This document shows, piece by piece, positions 1 to 11,344 of a DNA stretch of 64,000 nt. The stretch's first letter is position 1; every line of letters starts with the position of its first letter. The notes below the pieces were generated by a model. That model searched no databases. It saw nothing but the letters and a program-made list of their open reading frames with translations, and was not told where the DNA came from. Made by a program: the position numbers and the translations under genes. Origin of the DNA: Lepiota brunneoincarnata (lineage: Eukaryota > Basidiomycota > Agaricomycetes > Agaricales > Agaricaceae); NCBI GenBank assembly GCA_023014365.1, contig JAEBUN010000067.1, forward strand, positions 1 to 64,000. Direction: 5' to 3'.

Positions 1-1
1 T

Positions 2-709
2 CGAGGATATGTGGGACCAGATGCTCTATGTCTTGAGCGATTCATCCGGGCGTGGGATATGTATACTCCATGCGTCACTCAAGAGGCGGAGGATCGCGTT
101 TCCAAGAAATACCGTACCTTTGACGATTATCTTCGCATTCGTCGTCACACAATTGGTCTTTCCCCACCATTGGCACTGGTTGAAGCTGGCTTGGACATTC
201 CTGAAGAGGTACATCGCCATCCTATCTTACAATCCCTCAGGAACGGGGCCACGGACCTTGTTATTATTTCCAATGTGAGTTTCCCCCTTGTTGGTGAAGG
301 ACTATGGATTTCTAAACACTGGTCGAACCCTTATAAGGATTTTTGCTCTTATGCAGTGGAGAAAGCACGTGGTTCCGTATGGCACAACGGCGTGGAGGTT
401 GTCATGCGCGAACAAGGAATCACTCTCCAAGAATCCTTTGACTGGTTAAGACGATATGCAGAAGCGACTGCCAAGCGTTTCGTGGAAGATGTCGGCCGCC
501 TGCCATCCTGGGGTCCTCGAATCGATGAGCATGTCCATATTTATGTTGATGGCGTAGGCCAGTGGGTTCGAGGCAATGACGACTGGTCGTTTATGACCAG
601 CCGCTACTTTGGTACCAAGGGACAAGAGATTAAGAGAAGTAGGGTATTGGACCTGTCTGCGGTATTCCCAACGTCTGTTGGGTCCGCAGACATGGGTTCT
701 GCTGTATGA
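2..709 (+). CDS. Sesquiterpene synthase, 3' part (5' end outside window)
   Basis: Class I terpene cyclase, expected to cyclise farnesyl diphosphate in the cytosol. The frame is open from the window edge, so the N-terminus and the Asp-rich DDxxD/N motif are missing. An intron at 275-337 (63 bp, in frame) splits the second metal-binding motif. Once it is removed the NSE/DTE motif reads N-D-F-C-S-Y-A-V-E, followed by KARG as in basidiomycete enzymes. Near the C-terminus are the family hallmarks WVRGNDDWSF and RYFGTKGQEI, where the RY pair contacts diphosphate. The stop is at 707-709. No other obvious terpene-pathway gene is adjacent; the P450 at 20.7-23.0 kb is too far away to call a cluster. 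The family call is firm; the product cannot be predicted. Confidence 0.9.
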   Translation, partial: RGYVGPDALCLERFIRAWDMYTPCVTQEAEDRVSKKYRTFDDYLRIRRHTIGLSPPLALVEAGLDIPEEVHRHPILQSLRNGATDLVIISNVSFPLVGEGLWISKHWSNPYKDFCSYAVEKARGSVWHNGVEVVMREQGITLQESFDWLRRYAEATAKRFVEDVGRLPSWGPRIDEHVHIYVDGVGQWVRGNDDWSFMTSRYFGTKGQEIKRSRVLDLSAVFPTSVGSADMGSAV

Positions 710-779
710 TCGAGCCCCAGCGATCACAAGTCGGGCAGTCACATTCCCTCTGGAATTACATAGTTGAAGATACAGAAGT

Positions 780-1250
780 TCGTGATCATCTCTCGCATAT
801 CTTGTAGTTTGCCCGCCGTTGCCCCTTCAGCAGTTGCTTATACATGATCAAATCACTAGAATAAATATAACTGTAGCACCGGTGACCCAGGCTTCTCTCG
901 GAACAAGGATTTGACGATATACTCCTGGAGGTGGAAGCGGAAATGGAAGGTATCTTTGGTGCCTTTGAGTATCTTGGGCATACTACCACGCCGCCATGAA
1001 GCGAGATTTGGATAGTGTACACGAGCATCACCCCGAAGGAGGTCACGAAATTCTGCAACAAACTCGGCACCTGCGGGTCCTCCAACCGTTTGAATTTGAG
1101 GAGATGACAATGTTCAACCCGAATAGGTGTAAGCTATCTGCAAGAGAGAACGGGGGATCGGCCGGGCGATGAGAGAGGGTGTTTGGACATTGTCTGTATC
1201 TATGGTCTGTTTTACTGATGTAGGGAGTGGGAGATCGGGGGACCGCATGT
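780..1250 (-). pseudogene. Decayed internal fragment of biotin-protein ligase gene
   Basis: On the minus strand this stretch resembles the middle of the intact biotin-protein ligase gene at 17210-19420. The segment around 890-985 matches about 18415-18510, including residues K-x-x-x-D-T-F-H-F followed by K-S-L. The segment around 1110-1240 matches about 18560-18680. The two blocks are interrupted by unrelated or diverged sequence, and neither the N-terminal nor the catalytic part of the ligase is present. It is therefore a non-functional remnant. It lies just upstream of the first GTPase paralogue, mirroring the fragment at 14.6 kb upstream of the third paralogue. Confidence 0.6.
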
Positions 1251-1440
1251 GGTACTCGGTTGCTCGTGACAGTCGGCCGTTCCATGCGTTTGATATAGAT
1301 TTCCCATTTTATTAAGTAGTTAAGTACATAAATGTGCCCTGGTTCTGGCTCAGATACAAAAAGGCGCTTATTCGAAGCTTGATATGGAATGCCACTACAT
1401 GAGTGCTTCAATGCGGCCCCCACGCGGCCACGCTAGGGCT

Positions 1441-1449
1441 TATATATAC
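1441..1449 (+). promoter_or_regulatory. TATA box of first GTPase paralogue
   Basis: A TATATATAC element lies 78 bp before the chosen ATG at 1519. The same spacing and flanking sequence occur before the third paralogue (14981), so the element is conserved in two of the three family members. Confidence 0.5.
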
Positions 1450-1518
1450 ACCGTAAAAATCGAAATGACGAACAGCGACGTTGTCCCACACGTTGAATCA
1501 GACAGAAAGCAACTCAAA

Positions 1519-4352
1519 ATGCAAGGGACTGACCTACCACGCCAGTTATTACTACTCACCGAATCCGAGGTCACGCCTCCTCTTCCCCTCTCCGCTGGCC
1601 AGTCCTCCCTTGCCCTGTACCCCGTTGGCCCCGGAAGGTTGATTGCGCGTGGAATTGATAAAGTAGCATCTTTCGTCGAGCCTGCCGCCAGCTGGGCTTT
1701 ACACTGCGCTGGGAAAGGTCCTGATGCGATCACTCAAAACATCGAGGAGATCTTTGATGGGAACTGCGAGTCAATATTGACGGACTTGCATGCTTTCCTT
1801 GAGGGAACGGAGGAGAAACCTAGCCAAGATATTCGCAGACTAGAAAAGGAGTGTCACAAACTGATAAGCTTTGTAGACCGGTAAGATTCACTTGCAACAC
1901 CCTGATCACTTCGACGATTGATCATCATCGCGCAATATCCAGACAGCAAACAAATGGAACACTACTCCAGGCTTTTCAGAGCATTGTGGTGCTGACAACA
2001 CGCTATCCTGGCCTCAGGCGCATGTTCCTCCGTTCGACGGACAAGCCAGATTCCGAACTGAAGTGTCAAATCACTGCCCTTCGAATGCATGATGATGGCT
2101 CCCCTAAATATCAATGGGATCTTCTGAAGTCTTTCGCCCTAGTCAGCTTGGAGCGCAACCGTGTTAACAACATCATAGAATCCCATGCTCCCAATGATCT
2201 CGCTCTCGCTTCTCATGGCGAGGGCCTTTGCGTTATCGAGAAGCTACTCGGTTTTTGTCGGTACGTTTCCATGCCCCATTGGGATAAGCCCCATCGTCTT
2301 TACAAACTGCAGTGACTCAGATCCACATTTGGACGGCATCGTAGCAGGAGTGGGGGATCCTCTCCTTAGACCGCTTGCGGTCAGATTTCTTGCAGGAATA
2401 CTCCATCGTCATCCGTTTTGGACGCTAAACCAGTCACTCAAGCCCGATGGGAACCAGATATATGTTGCAGGAAAATTATGTGACAGCGCTGTCCAGCTCG
2501 TCGAAGACATCCCGGTGGATATTGACCGCGATCAAAGGTTCAAACTTGATGTTGTGGGCCTAGATGCCTTTCTCGCTGCGATGCTTGATGGTCTTCACAA
2601 CTGGATGCTGCAGCTCGGGTGGCGGCACTTTCGAGGGTGCGATGGTTACAAGAAGTTGATCGAGCTGCTACAACAGTGAGTGACCTGCACGCCGCCCCAT
2701 ACAAAAATGGCAATTGTTCTTCTTCGCAGTTCCGGCAGAAAGGTTCTCTTTCCATTGGCAACGGAACGGGCAATCAGATTCCATCCTCTGGATGCTCGAA
2801 ATGGGGGTGGCAGTACTACTGAAGAAGATATTGAAGAGGACCCTCGGACAAGTATTGCCAGAGTTTCTACTGATATCTATATGATCACTAATTTCAATTA
2901 TTGACAGGTAGTGATTTGTCTCATGGCGAGGGTGAGGCCGAGTATAACGCTCAGGAACAAACTAAAGTCGGCGCACGACCAAGTATTGCCAGATGTTCTG
3001 CCACTATTTTATCAAGCTACTAACTTCAATCATTGACAGGCGTTGATCCACCCCATGTTGAGGACGAGGTGGAGCACAGCACTGGGGAAGAGATCAGAGC
3101 CGACACTCGAACAAGTATTCCAGAAGTTTATTCTATTCATTCCCTAACCTCAATCATTGATAGATGCTGTCCCATCTTACGATTTGGTCAGGACTATTGA
3201 TGCGATTAAAGGAATCAGACAGGACGATATCATCATCGCGTACGGACCAATTAAATGGCTGTCCCGCCAACATTATATTATGCTCACGGTCCAGTTATTT
3301 AGGTTCATGGGTCCTACCGGCTGCGGAAAAAGCTATGTGAGATTGTCCTTGATATACGTTCGGCGATGATGTTTACAGATGCAATCCTAGTTCATCGATC
3401 TCCTCGCAGGCCAGTCGGGCCGCCGCTTTCGCAGCACGTCATGGGCCACGACTAGTCAGATTGAGGCTACTCGCCTCAGGCATCCCGTTCACGGCGACCG
3501 AATCGTTTTTGTCGATACGCCTGGATTCGATGACACAACCAGGTCTGACATGCAAATATTGGAAATGATCAGTGATTGGCTTGTGAAACTGTGAGAATAC
3601 TCCCATGTGAATTTCGCAAGCTCTAATCTACCTTCCCTGATAGGTACGAGAAGAACGTGAAGCTCAGTGGCATTGTCTACCTTCATCGAATTACCGACAA
3701 CAGGATGGCCGGTGCTCTGTTCAAAAATTTGCTTATGTTTGGAGAATTATGTGGTGATAAGGCGATGGGTCAAGTCACCATTGTAACAACCATGTGGGGG
3801 AGGATCCATTCCGGTATTGGTGCAGCGAGGGAGGCGGAGCTCAAGAGAACATTCTGGAGAGCTTTTATGGACAAGGGAGCGAGGATTGATCGCTTGAGAA
3901 TGGATACCTCGAGCGAGGCCTGGCGGATTGTCGACGTATCGATTCGAGGGGCGAATGAGAGGGAGGCGGTCCTGTTGCAAGAGGAAATGGTAGAGCTTGG
4001 GAAGGAGCTGAATGAGACACAGGCCGGAAGGGCGCTGCACACGTCACTGCAGAAGCTCCTCGCGGATCAAAGAGACAACCTGAAGGTGTTACTTGAACAG
4101 GTAGAGAAGACGCACGATCCTGCCCTTCAGAAGGACTTGAAGAAGGAGTACGTGAAGATTGAGGCACAATTTCAGCAAACATTCCGCGAGGTCAGGAAAA
4201 TGAAAATACCGCTCGGAAGGCGAGCCGCAGAGTTGTTCTTCCCGAAGAAAACCCGTGCAGTACGTTCACTCCTCAGCCCATATAGGAGTACTTTCCTGAT
4301 GTTGCCTCCAGAAAGCTATCAGGGTCACCCAACTGTGAGATCTACCTTGTAA
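1519..4352 (+). CDS. Helical-domain / P-loop GTPase fusion protein (paralogue A)
   Basis: Predicted protein of 777 aa from ten exons: 1519-1880, 1943-2260, 2313-2675, 2730-2851, 2908-2982, 3040-3114, 3164-3239, 3303-3336, 3391-3590 and 3644-4352. The ATG is chosen because all three paralogues start with MQxT at the same aligned site. Residues 1 to about 385 form an uncharacterised, probably all-helical region. Two 25-residue acidic repeats follow (about 415-465). The GTPase domain has G1 GPTGCGKS split over an exon junction, G3 DTPGFDD, the family signature LSGIVYLHRITDNRM, and a degenerate G4 TTMW. This is the fungal AIG1-like/50S-ribosome-binding-type GTPase family. A charged coiled coil ends the protein. 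The last about 30 residues differ from paralogue B, and an extra 3' intron starting near 4260 is possible. Cellular role unknown. Confidence 0.8.
2852..3163 (+). repeat. Tandem exon-intron modules in paralogue A
   Basis: Two 75-bp exons (2908-2982 and 3040-3114) alternate with three introns (2852-2907, 2983-3039, 3115-3163). The introns share the start GTATT and an end close to TCAATCATTGACAG. Both exons begin and end in phase 1, so one module can be gained or lost without shifting the frame. Each encodes a 25-residue acidic unit of the pattern SxDxxHxEGExExN. Confidence 0.75.
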
Positions 4353-5010
4353 TGGTGGTGGTTGCCCGCGTCGTCGAACAAGAGAATTATCGGTTCGGGT
4401 CGCAATGATGTCCTGTAGTCTGACTTGCTGCAATATACTATTGTCCCGTAAATACCACAAGGCGCCACATTTCTGCAGCGCATCCACAGGGCCGCCCTGT
4501 AGCTTTTCGTTGATTCATTAATAACCACCGTTTCAGTGTAGCACCACATTGGGGAGTGTGCGTCCTTTGATCAATTCGCGGAGACATACCAGCATCATGG
4601 TTCTGTACCGCTAGCGTTGCCATGGGTCCCTGGTAGGGCAGCCGAGTTGTCTTCCGCTTCTGTCCACCTTGGTTCTGGAGGGGCGCTCCAAGTACGGTTG
4701 TCACTCGGTGCGGTCAGTCCTGTGACAGAAGTCAAAAGGCGACGGACGGTTAGCATGGGAGGGGCTGCTGCAAGGCAGCGTGATGTTGAGAGAAACAAGT
4801 TCGTTGGTTGAAATATCCCCGCCCGGGGTAACTCTTTGTAAACGATGAAAGCAGGATATAAGAGGCCACAGACATGGGCCGTAGCAAACAAGTGGCTCGA
4901 ACGAATGCAAAGTCTAGTTGTCCTGCAGCGCAGTCCGTCAGAAGAGCACCGATGATTTAAAACTCTAATTCTACATGCAAGGCCCTTATGGTACAAGTTC
5001 CTCCCTATTG
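4353..5010. other. Convergent intergenic region
   Basis: Separates the 3' ends of paralogue A and the RING gene. Short minus-strand open frames here (for example 4595-4996) have no recognisable motif and no splice pattern. No RNA gene or repeat was seen. Confidence 0.5.
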
Positions 5011-7287
5011 CTATTCTTCACTGCTCTCATCAGTGGAACCGACAACATAGTACCTCCTCCTCCTCGCTGGTACCCTATTGTTCCTCCTAGCCTCTCTTAC
5101 ACCCTCATCTCCCTCCTCGGTAGGGGGATCATGTGTCTCATCATTGTCGTCGTCATCGCTAACTTGAACAATTCGCCTATTCCTTTCCCTCCCATTGGCC
5201 CTGCTCCCGCCTAACCTCATGCCCCTCCCCAACCTCCTCGCAGCAGCTCGGTGATCTATAACACTATCATCATCGTCATCGGAATGGGGAGGAGCAGAAT
5301 CAGAGTCAAGACTGGCTAGTCCGAGCTCTTCCCGAGGGCGATCTCCTGTATGGTGACTGCTTCTGAAGTAACGAGGTATCGTTATCACCGGAATGTGATC
5401 CTCTTCTTCCTCTTCCCCCTCCTCCTCTTCCCCTTCGTCATTGTCGTCAATGAAACTGTCCTGCTCGTATTGATCTTCGCCTTCCGAGTGTGAGTGCGAG
5501 TCGGAGCGAGGGTCTTCCTCTTCTTCAGCGTCACCAACCACCTCCTCTATGTGGGCTACGCCTTCTTCTCCTTGCAAGGATCGCTGACGGAAAGGCCAGT
5601 GGGGTATGTTGTTCTGCATGTGTACCACATCTCGATAATGCGCAACCAAATCATCGACGCCGCCATCGTCATCCTCACTGCTATCCCAACTCCCTTCATC
5701 GAGGCTATCCTCCGCTGAATCGGACTCGAACAGCCCATCATCCAATTGGCTCTCCTCTGACAAATCCTCATCCATACTTTCATCCGACCGGTCAAGGCGT
5801 TCCAGATACGGTTCCAAGAGCAGATCCACTTGTGCGTCCTCCTCCTCATCCCAATCCATCTCTGGGTGATTTCTCGCATATCCATCCCAAATCTGTCTCA
5901 ATCTCCTCCTAAGAAAATTTTCGCGAGGTTCTCCGTCACTCTCATCATCACTTCCGCTGTCGCCCTCGTCGAACCTGGGATGTCCAGGGTAGTCGCGATT
6001 GCAGCTCGTGCACAGTCCACCCCAGATCTCATGCATACAACCGAGACATCGATAGACCGCGTCCTCCCCATCCCACATTCCCATTTCTTCGAGCCCTCTT
6101 GCTCCTTCATTTCCCTCGGGTACTGGTGGTGGGTGGATGTCCCGATTTTTTCTGAATATATTGCGCCACGGATCATTGCTCGCTCTTCCAGGTGTTGTGT
6201 CATTGCCGTTGCCGTTTTGTGTTTCGGCGGCTGATAGTGGTGACGGTAGGTCGACCAGACTGCTCTTTGTTAGGCTGGCCACCATGCTCTTAATGCTCCA
6301 TATCTCTGTCGGCCGTTCCGTCACGGCAGCTCGACATAACGGGCAGGTCTTTCGCTTTCGAAGGTACGCGCCACGGACGGCGGCTCTGCTAGCAAGTAAC
6401 CGAGGAACATCCTCGAGGTGGGATATAGGATTCGAATTATCATTGTCTTGTACGCTGGTGAACCATCGGATAAGGCATAAGTAACAAGTGACATGGCCGC
6501 AAGGAGCGAGAGCAAAGGGTTTGTGAAGGAGGTCCAGACATATTTGACACGTGAGTGACTGCTGAAAGTTAGATAAATTATCTGCGTATCTCGATAGCAA
6601 CTACAAAGTGGTGAGTCAAGGAGAAATCTGAATGAGGAGTCAAGTCACGTACCTGTTTTTGAGATTGGATTTGGGCGTCAAGTTTTATTATCTTGGCCCG
6701 TGCTTCGTTCATCGAGTCAACCCCCCCTTGCGAGGTTGCATGAGCCAAAGTGGATCCAGTGGGTCCCGAGATGAGTCGATCAAGCTGTTCTGAAACTGCT
6801 CTAGCTTTTCCCTTGTTGGAAGGCTGGCGATTGTGAATTAGTCGAGTCATGCAAGGAGAGCGAACGAACTTACACTCGGCACTGACTCTTCATTACCTTC
6901 GGCAATAGAAAGATCTCTATGGTTGTCTGGCTCAGTGTTCTTGATTGGATCGATGGGAGCCGACTGGAGCTTTGCAGAAGCCCCCGAAAGAGGCGCAGAA
7001 AGGCCTCGGGCCGTGACCAACAGCGTGCGCTCGTAGTCCGAGTCAGGGGCAGTCAGGGGAGACTTTTTCTTTTTCCTCTTTCGCTTCTTCTTGTTCTCTT
7101 TTGAATCACTGTAGGGTGTTTTGTTGGCGTCGGACAGCTCGAGATCTTTCTTGGACTTTTTGGCGGGTTGGGGGGGGTCGTCTTCGGGTGGAAGCTCAGA
7201 AACAGCGCGTTTTCTGAGGTTGAGTGGTTTAAGGACTGCGGGTACAGGGAGGTTGCTTGGGCCGGGGGTGGGCTGGCGAAGTGGCAT
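5011..7287 (-). CDS. RING-finger E3 ubiquitin ligase, acidic C-terminus
   Basis: Predicted protein of 724 aa from three exons (7287-6874, 6823-6653, 6600-5011), both introns phase 0. The N-terminal about 195 residues are basic and disordered, with a KKRKRKKKK stretch that looks like a nuclear localisation signal, then a short coiled coil. The C3HC4 RING follows: CQICLD, the CGHVTCYLC core and CPLC, with an unusually long loop between the third and fourth metal pairs. A second Cys cluster (CLGC...CTSC) lies about 90 residues later. The remainder is very rich in Asp/Glu and ends with a basic RRRR-type patch. The first candidate ATG (7422) would overlap the divergent transporter start, so the ATG at 7287 is preferred. 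Likely a nuclear E3 ligase; substrate unknown. Confidence 0.8.
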
Positions 7288-7411
7288 CAAAGGAAGAGGA
7301 CGTAGCAGAGGAGAAGAGCCTGATGATAGCAGTGTCACGTGGAATATCCCACACATGTCACGTGGCTGTGCCCCTATCTCTCCTTGGCAGATCGCTTGAA
7401 CTGTTCGTTCC
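7288..7411. promoter_or_regulatory. Divergent promoter, RING gene / transporter
   Basis: About 124 bp separate the chosen start codons of the RING gene (minus) and the transporter (plus), so the two genes must share this region as promoter and 5' UTR. It contains a near-palindromic CACGTGG/CACATGTCACGTG cluster around 7336-7362. Confidence 0.45.
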
Positions 7412-8925
7412 ATGGCCGACAATCATCCGTCTGCGCCTGCCCAGCCTGAACCCGGCGTGCGCAGCAGAAAAATACGCCTTTCGTCCCTGCGTGGAGGCAG
7501 GCGCGCATACCCGAAGGACCGCCCACCCGATCTCCAACTACCCCTGTTCTCTTCTTCAGAGTCCGTCGCCAACCTCCTCACTCCCTCGTCTCCGGACACC
7601 CTCCCCGAACACACATCCCCAACCTCCCCTAAGTTCAGGCGGTCAAGGTCCCGCTCGTTCTCCTCGTTCTCCCTCAATGACCTACACGAATCCAACTCGC
7701 GCGCCTTCTGGATCGTGGTGTACTTCTTCCTCAGTTTCTCGCTCACGCTGTGCAACAAGATCGTCCTCAACCAATTCCCATTTCCTTACAGCGTTACCGC
7801 GTTCCATGCCCTCGGTGGGTGTCTTGGCACCTGGTTCATCGTCCGACGCGAGGAGAAGGTCCCCATGCTCTCGCTAAACGAAATTGTCGTGCTGGTGTTC
7901 TTTAGCATGCTTTACACTGTCAACATCATAGTGAGCAACGTGTCCCTGCAACTAGTCACTGTTCCAGTACGTCATCCAATACAATCACATTTATGCTATT
8001 CCTCACCCGTCCCCGCCCATAAGTTCCACCAAGTCGTTCGCTCCTCCTCGCCCCTTTTCACTCTTCTTCTCTCCTCCCTCATCCTTCAATCACGCATCAA
8101 CCACCCAAAGCTTATCTCTCTGATCCCTGTCATTGTAGGTGTCGGTCTTGCGTAAGTCCGCTTTGGCGCCCCTTCCGTTTCCCAAGTTCATTAGTATAAC
8201 CAAATATAGCACCTACGGCGACTATTACTACACACCCTCAGGCTTTCTCCTCACACTCTTAGGCACCTTCTTAGCATCGCTCAAAACAGTCATCACCAAC
8301 ATCCTTCAATCACCAAGCTCGCATACCTCGACATACCCTCGACTGCATCTGCATACCCATACCCACAAGAAACGCACATCTATCTCCATTACTGCAACAC
8401 CGTCATCTTCAGCCAAGCCGGAGACCTCACTCTTTGCCTCAATTCCAAAACTTCATTTAACCCCTCTCCAACTTCTTTACCTCCTCTCCCCGCTGGCCCT
8501 GTTCCAGTCCACACTCCTCGCTTTCTATTTCGGCGAAATCGATCAACTCGCGTCGCGGATCCGCTCGTCCTCCAACGACACCGTCACATCACCAGCAATC
8601 CTCCCAGGGGTGTTCAGCCTTTCCCTTAACATAAGCATAGCATTCGCACTCAACATTGTCAGTTTTCATACCAATCGTAAGGTAGGGGCGTTGGGAATGA
8701 GTGTCGCAGGTACATCTTTTTTCCCTCCCTCGCACTACACCGACTCATTCTGCCACGATAGCAAATGTAAAACAAGTCCTCACAATCCTCTCCTCTGTTG
8801 TTCTCTTCAACCTCACAATAACCACCCTGAATGCCGCAGGAATTTTCCTGACGCTCGTTGGCGGTGCTTGGTATGCCGGCGTTGATCTTTGGGAGAAGGA
8901 GGGGAGTGCGAGGGTTGCAATGTGA
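7412..8925 (+). CDS. TPT/DMT-family sugar-phosphate or nucleotide-sugar transporter
   Basis: Predicted protein of 448 aa from four exons (7412-7966, 8024-8151, 8210-8709, 8762-8925). An N-terminal tail of about 90 residues, rich in Ser/Pro/Arg, precedes about ten membrane segments. The triose-phosphate-transporter signatures are clear: LTLCNKIVLNQFPFPYSVTAFHAL, VSLQLVTVPFHQVVRSSSPLF (formed across the first intron) and NVKQVLTILSSVVLFN. A Ser/Thr-rich loop of about 50 residues, longer than usual, follows YTPSGFLLTLLGTFLASLKTV. Expected to sit in the Golgi or ER membrane and exchange a nucleotide sugar or sugar phosphate. Substrate cannot be assigned. The RING gene is divergent from it across a shared promoter. 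Confidence 0.88.
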
Positions 8926-9704
8926 TCGTGAGTCAGTCATTGTTTTTACACCACACATAGAGACACTGGTTCGCTATTTATTCATGCCCGATACATGATA
9001 CATGATACATATAGCTATAAATAAACCTACATGTTGTGTCTCCCTTGTAGATACCTTATCACGAACACTCCCTTGAACCGTTTGGCTCTAATCATCTTTC
9101 CGGCTGGGAATCGTCGTACTCCTATCCTACTTCTTCCTCTCCCTTGCTTACTCTAAAACTGGCCTGCCAACCATAATACCAATCCAAAAGCTGGTCACTG
9201 ACACAAATCTATCCCCATCCCTCCCTTTGGTGCACCCTGCTGAGGCGAAATGATTCCTCTCCGATAGGTTGACAACCGTGTCCCGAGTCCTCCAATTTCG
9301 CCCCCGGAAACGACCCTTCAGAATTTAAGCAACTGCTGCTGTAGAGGTGGCTACCCGGCTGCTCGCGTAGCCGAGCAATCCACCTCTCCATAATGACCTT
9401 CGGACGAACCTCGACAAATATCAGTACGACGATTTTCCCTAAAAGGAAACATTTAGCTTTCGGATCAAATCATCTCGGATCAACAATATCCCCCCCTCGT
9501 CTCTCCATTCTCTACCCCTCGGAAATGAACAATGAACACTGCCTATAGAACGTGATGGAAATTAGGACATTCTAAATGAACGGTAGCTAGTAATTTCCGA
9601 TTTTCTTGTTTTCTTTCATCCTCATCCTTGTTCCATCTCCACTTGTTTCTTTAATGTTCTTTGTAAAATTTCCGGAACATACACGAGCTCCACAGTCCCT
9701 AGAG
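8926..9704. other. Intergenic region
   Basis: Holds the transporter 3' UTR and a short TACATGA-type tandem repeat near 8985-9010. No convincing coding sequence was found; the open frame at 9209-9391 (minus) has no recognisable features. Confidence 0.5.
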
Positions 9705-9712
9705 TATATAAA
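9705..9712 (+). promoter_or_regulatory. TATA box in an apparently strong core promoter
   Basis: TATATAAA flanked by a 7-bp inverted repeat (GTCCCTA at 9695-9701, TAGGGAC at 9727-9733) and followed by a long CT-rich leader at 9770-9842. This is the layout of a strong fungal promoter. The gene it serves is uncertain (see the small frame at 9844). Confidence 0.4.
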
Positions 9713-9843
9713 CTGGATGTATTCTGTAGGGACCTCAGTTAACAACAATTTAACTCATATTTGAAGTCTATTTCTTTCTGTCTCATTGTCTCTCTCTCTT
9801 TCTCTCTATTTGGCTTCATTTCGCTTTGTTTCGCCTCACCTCA

Positions 9844-10063
9844 ATGTCTCAGCTATCCGAACTCATTCAGTATACGTCCCCTCATCGTCTCATATCATCT
9901 CAAGTCCACGCGTTGAGCGGCTTTATTTTAATTGCTCATTTTCCATCTATTTTCACTACACTGTTACAGAATCTGGGCTGAGGCCCCAGCAACAGACGGA
10001 CGCCGCCGTGCTCGCATCACCAAACCCCCTAACACCCCAGTTACTATTCTTTCACTACTCTGA
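9844..10063 (+). CDS. Possible 39-residue spliced small protein
   Basis: ATG at 9844, 26-bp first exon, possible 100-bp intron 9870-9969 (GTATAC...TTACAG), then an open frame to TGA at 10061. This gives a 39-residue product beginning MSQLSELIQIW. Support is positional only: the TATA box and CT-rich leader just upstream, and an intron with acceptable ends. There is no recognisable domain. The 3' end overlaps the end of the convergent membrane-protein gene. It could equally be a non-coding transcript or have further exons. Confidence 0.22.
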
Positions 10064-11344
10064 CCGCACAGTCCTCGTGAATCAAACGCTCCTCTGGGGA
10101 GGCTTGATCGGACAAGTATGAATGTCGAAGACCGTACCGCCTAAACATCCTTACGACAGATGTGAAGGGCACAGTAACCAGGCAAAGGGCAAGAATCTGG
10201 TGTGAAACTGTCAATTCAAGTTCCCCGGTGTTCCCTCGAATTTGTACGCACCTGACCATATTGCCAGTCGTTGGCAGGTCGAATCCCATTCCTCACTATC
10301 AACAGTTCGGTATTCATCACCGTGAGCGCCCATAAGACGGTGGTAACAAGCAACTGCAGGACCACGTTCCATGCGATACCGTAATCGTAGCCTTGATACC
10401 CACCGCCCTGTAGAGATGATGGTAAGCACGAATATCAACCGCGATGGATAGGTAGTCCGTTCACCAACATCTTGTCGGATGGAATAAATTCTGGACCACC
10501 GACATGAAGATTAATCCCAGCCAGGGGGTTACCAAGATCATCGGGTGTGTTTGGCATGTCAGAAATCGGTGTTTTCTTTTTCTGCTTCCTCTGGATCACT
10601 CTCTTGATGAACTTCTTGACCTTACGAGGCGTATAATCCTTGATTGTCATGGCGGTATAAACTGTCACAGTAAGCGCCGTGGCGATCCAACCGAACATTC
10701 GACCAGCGTGAAGGGCAGAAAATGATCCGAATAGGACTACAACCGCGTTTTTGTTGCATTCCGGGTTTCTGCCGAATGTCGGCGCCGTTGCGAGTAGGCA
10801 AAATGTGAATCCGAATCCAAAGTAGCTCTGTACGACAGATAGGATTCCCAGATACCTTGAATTCAATCCTTGCATAATGGGCCCCAGACATCTGCAGCAC
10901 GATCGCCCTTTGATGCGAGTAAATGTCGGTAAAGAAAAGACGATAGTGACCCAAGATGCATAGAGCAAGTAGAATACGACGAGGGCACTAAAGAATTAGA
11001 TGTCAGGCAAGAGAGATCTGATGGCGGAAAAAAAAAGAAGCCCACTCATGAAAGCTCATGGACGCCGAGGGTGTTTTGAATGCCAGAATCAAACTAGTAG
11101 CAACCATTGCTACATTGGTCGCGATGAGGGTATAGAGGGCGCCGGAGATCTCGTCGCCGGACATTGACCTTGCTGATAACCACGCTGCAGCGATGGGCGT
11201 TCGCCGTTGAGTTGATGTAAAATACCAAAGAATGGGTCGCTGACCTATGAACAGGATCTGCAAGTAGAAAGAGAGGCGCACGCCGATGCCTCCTATGTCG
11301 GTGTTCAAGGGCGGTCCGCCTGGGAAGGGGCAAGCTGCTGACAT
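10044..11344 (-). CDS. Uncharacterised fungal multispanning membrane protein
   Basis: Predicted protein of 356 aa from five exons (11344-11245, 11184-11046, 10987-10465, 10407-10252, 10196-10044); removing the four 55-60 bp introns gives one continuous frame. About seven hydrophobic segments can be seen: GVRLSFYLQILFIAW, GALYTLIATNVAMVATSLIL, ALVVFYLLYASWVTIVFSL, YLGILSVVQSYFGFGFTFCL, IATALTVTVYTAMTI, IAWNVVLQLLVTTVLWALTV and ILALCLVTVPFTSVV. A basic cytosolic loop (KVKKFIKRVIQRKQKKK) lies between segments five and six. The N-terminus, CPFPGGPPLNTDIGGIGVR, resembles a family widespread in basidiomycetes, but I know no assigned function. It is divergent from GTPase paralogue B, with 284 bp between start codons. 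Confidence 0.7.

Noticed and set aside
4595..4996. 133-aa minus-strand open frame
   Set aside because: Located between two convergent genes, no motif, composition like random translation.
5490..6234. Plus-strand open frames opposite the RING gene
   Set aside because: Shadows of the acidic, repetitive coding strand of the RING protein.
9786..10121. 111-aa open frame starting MSLSLSLYLAS
   Set aside because: Its N-terminal part is the CT-repeat leader translated; no domain was recognised and an internal spliced frame fits the promoter better.
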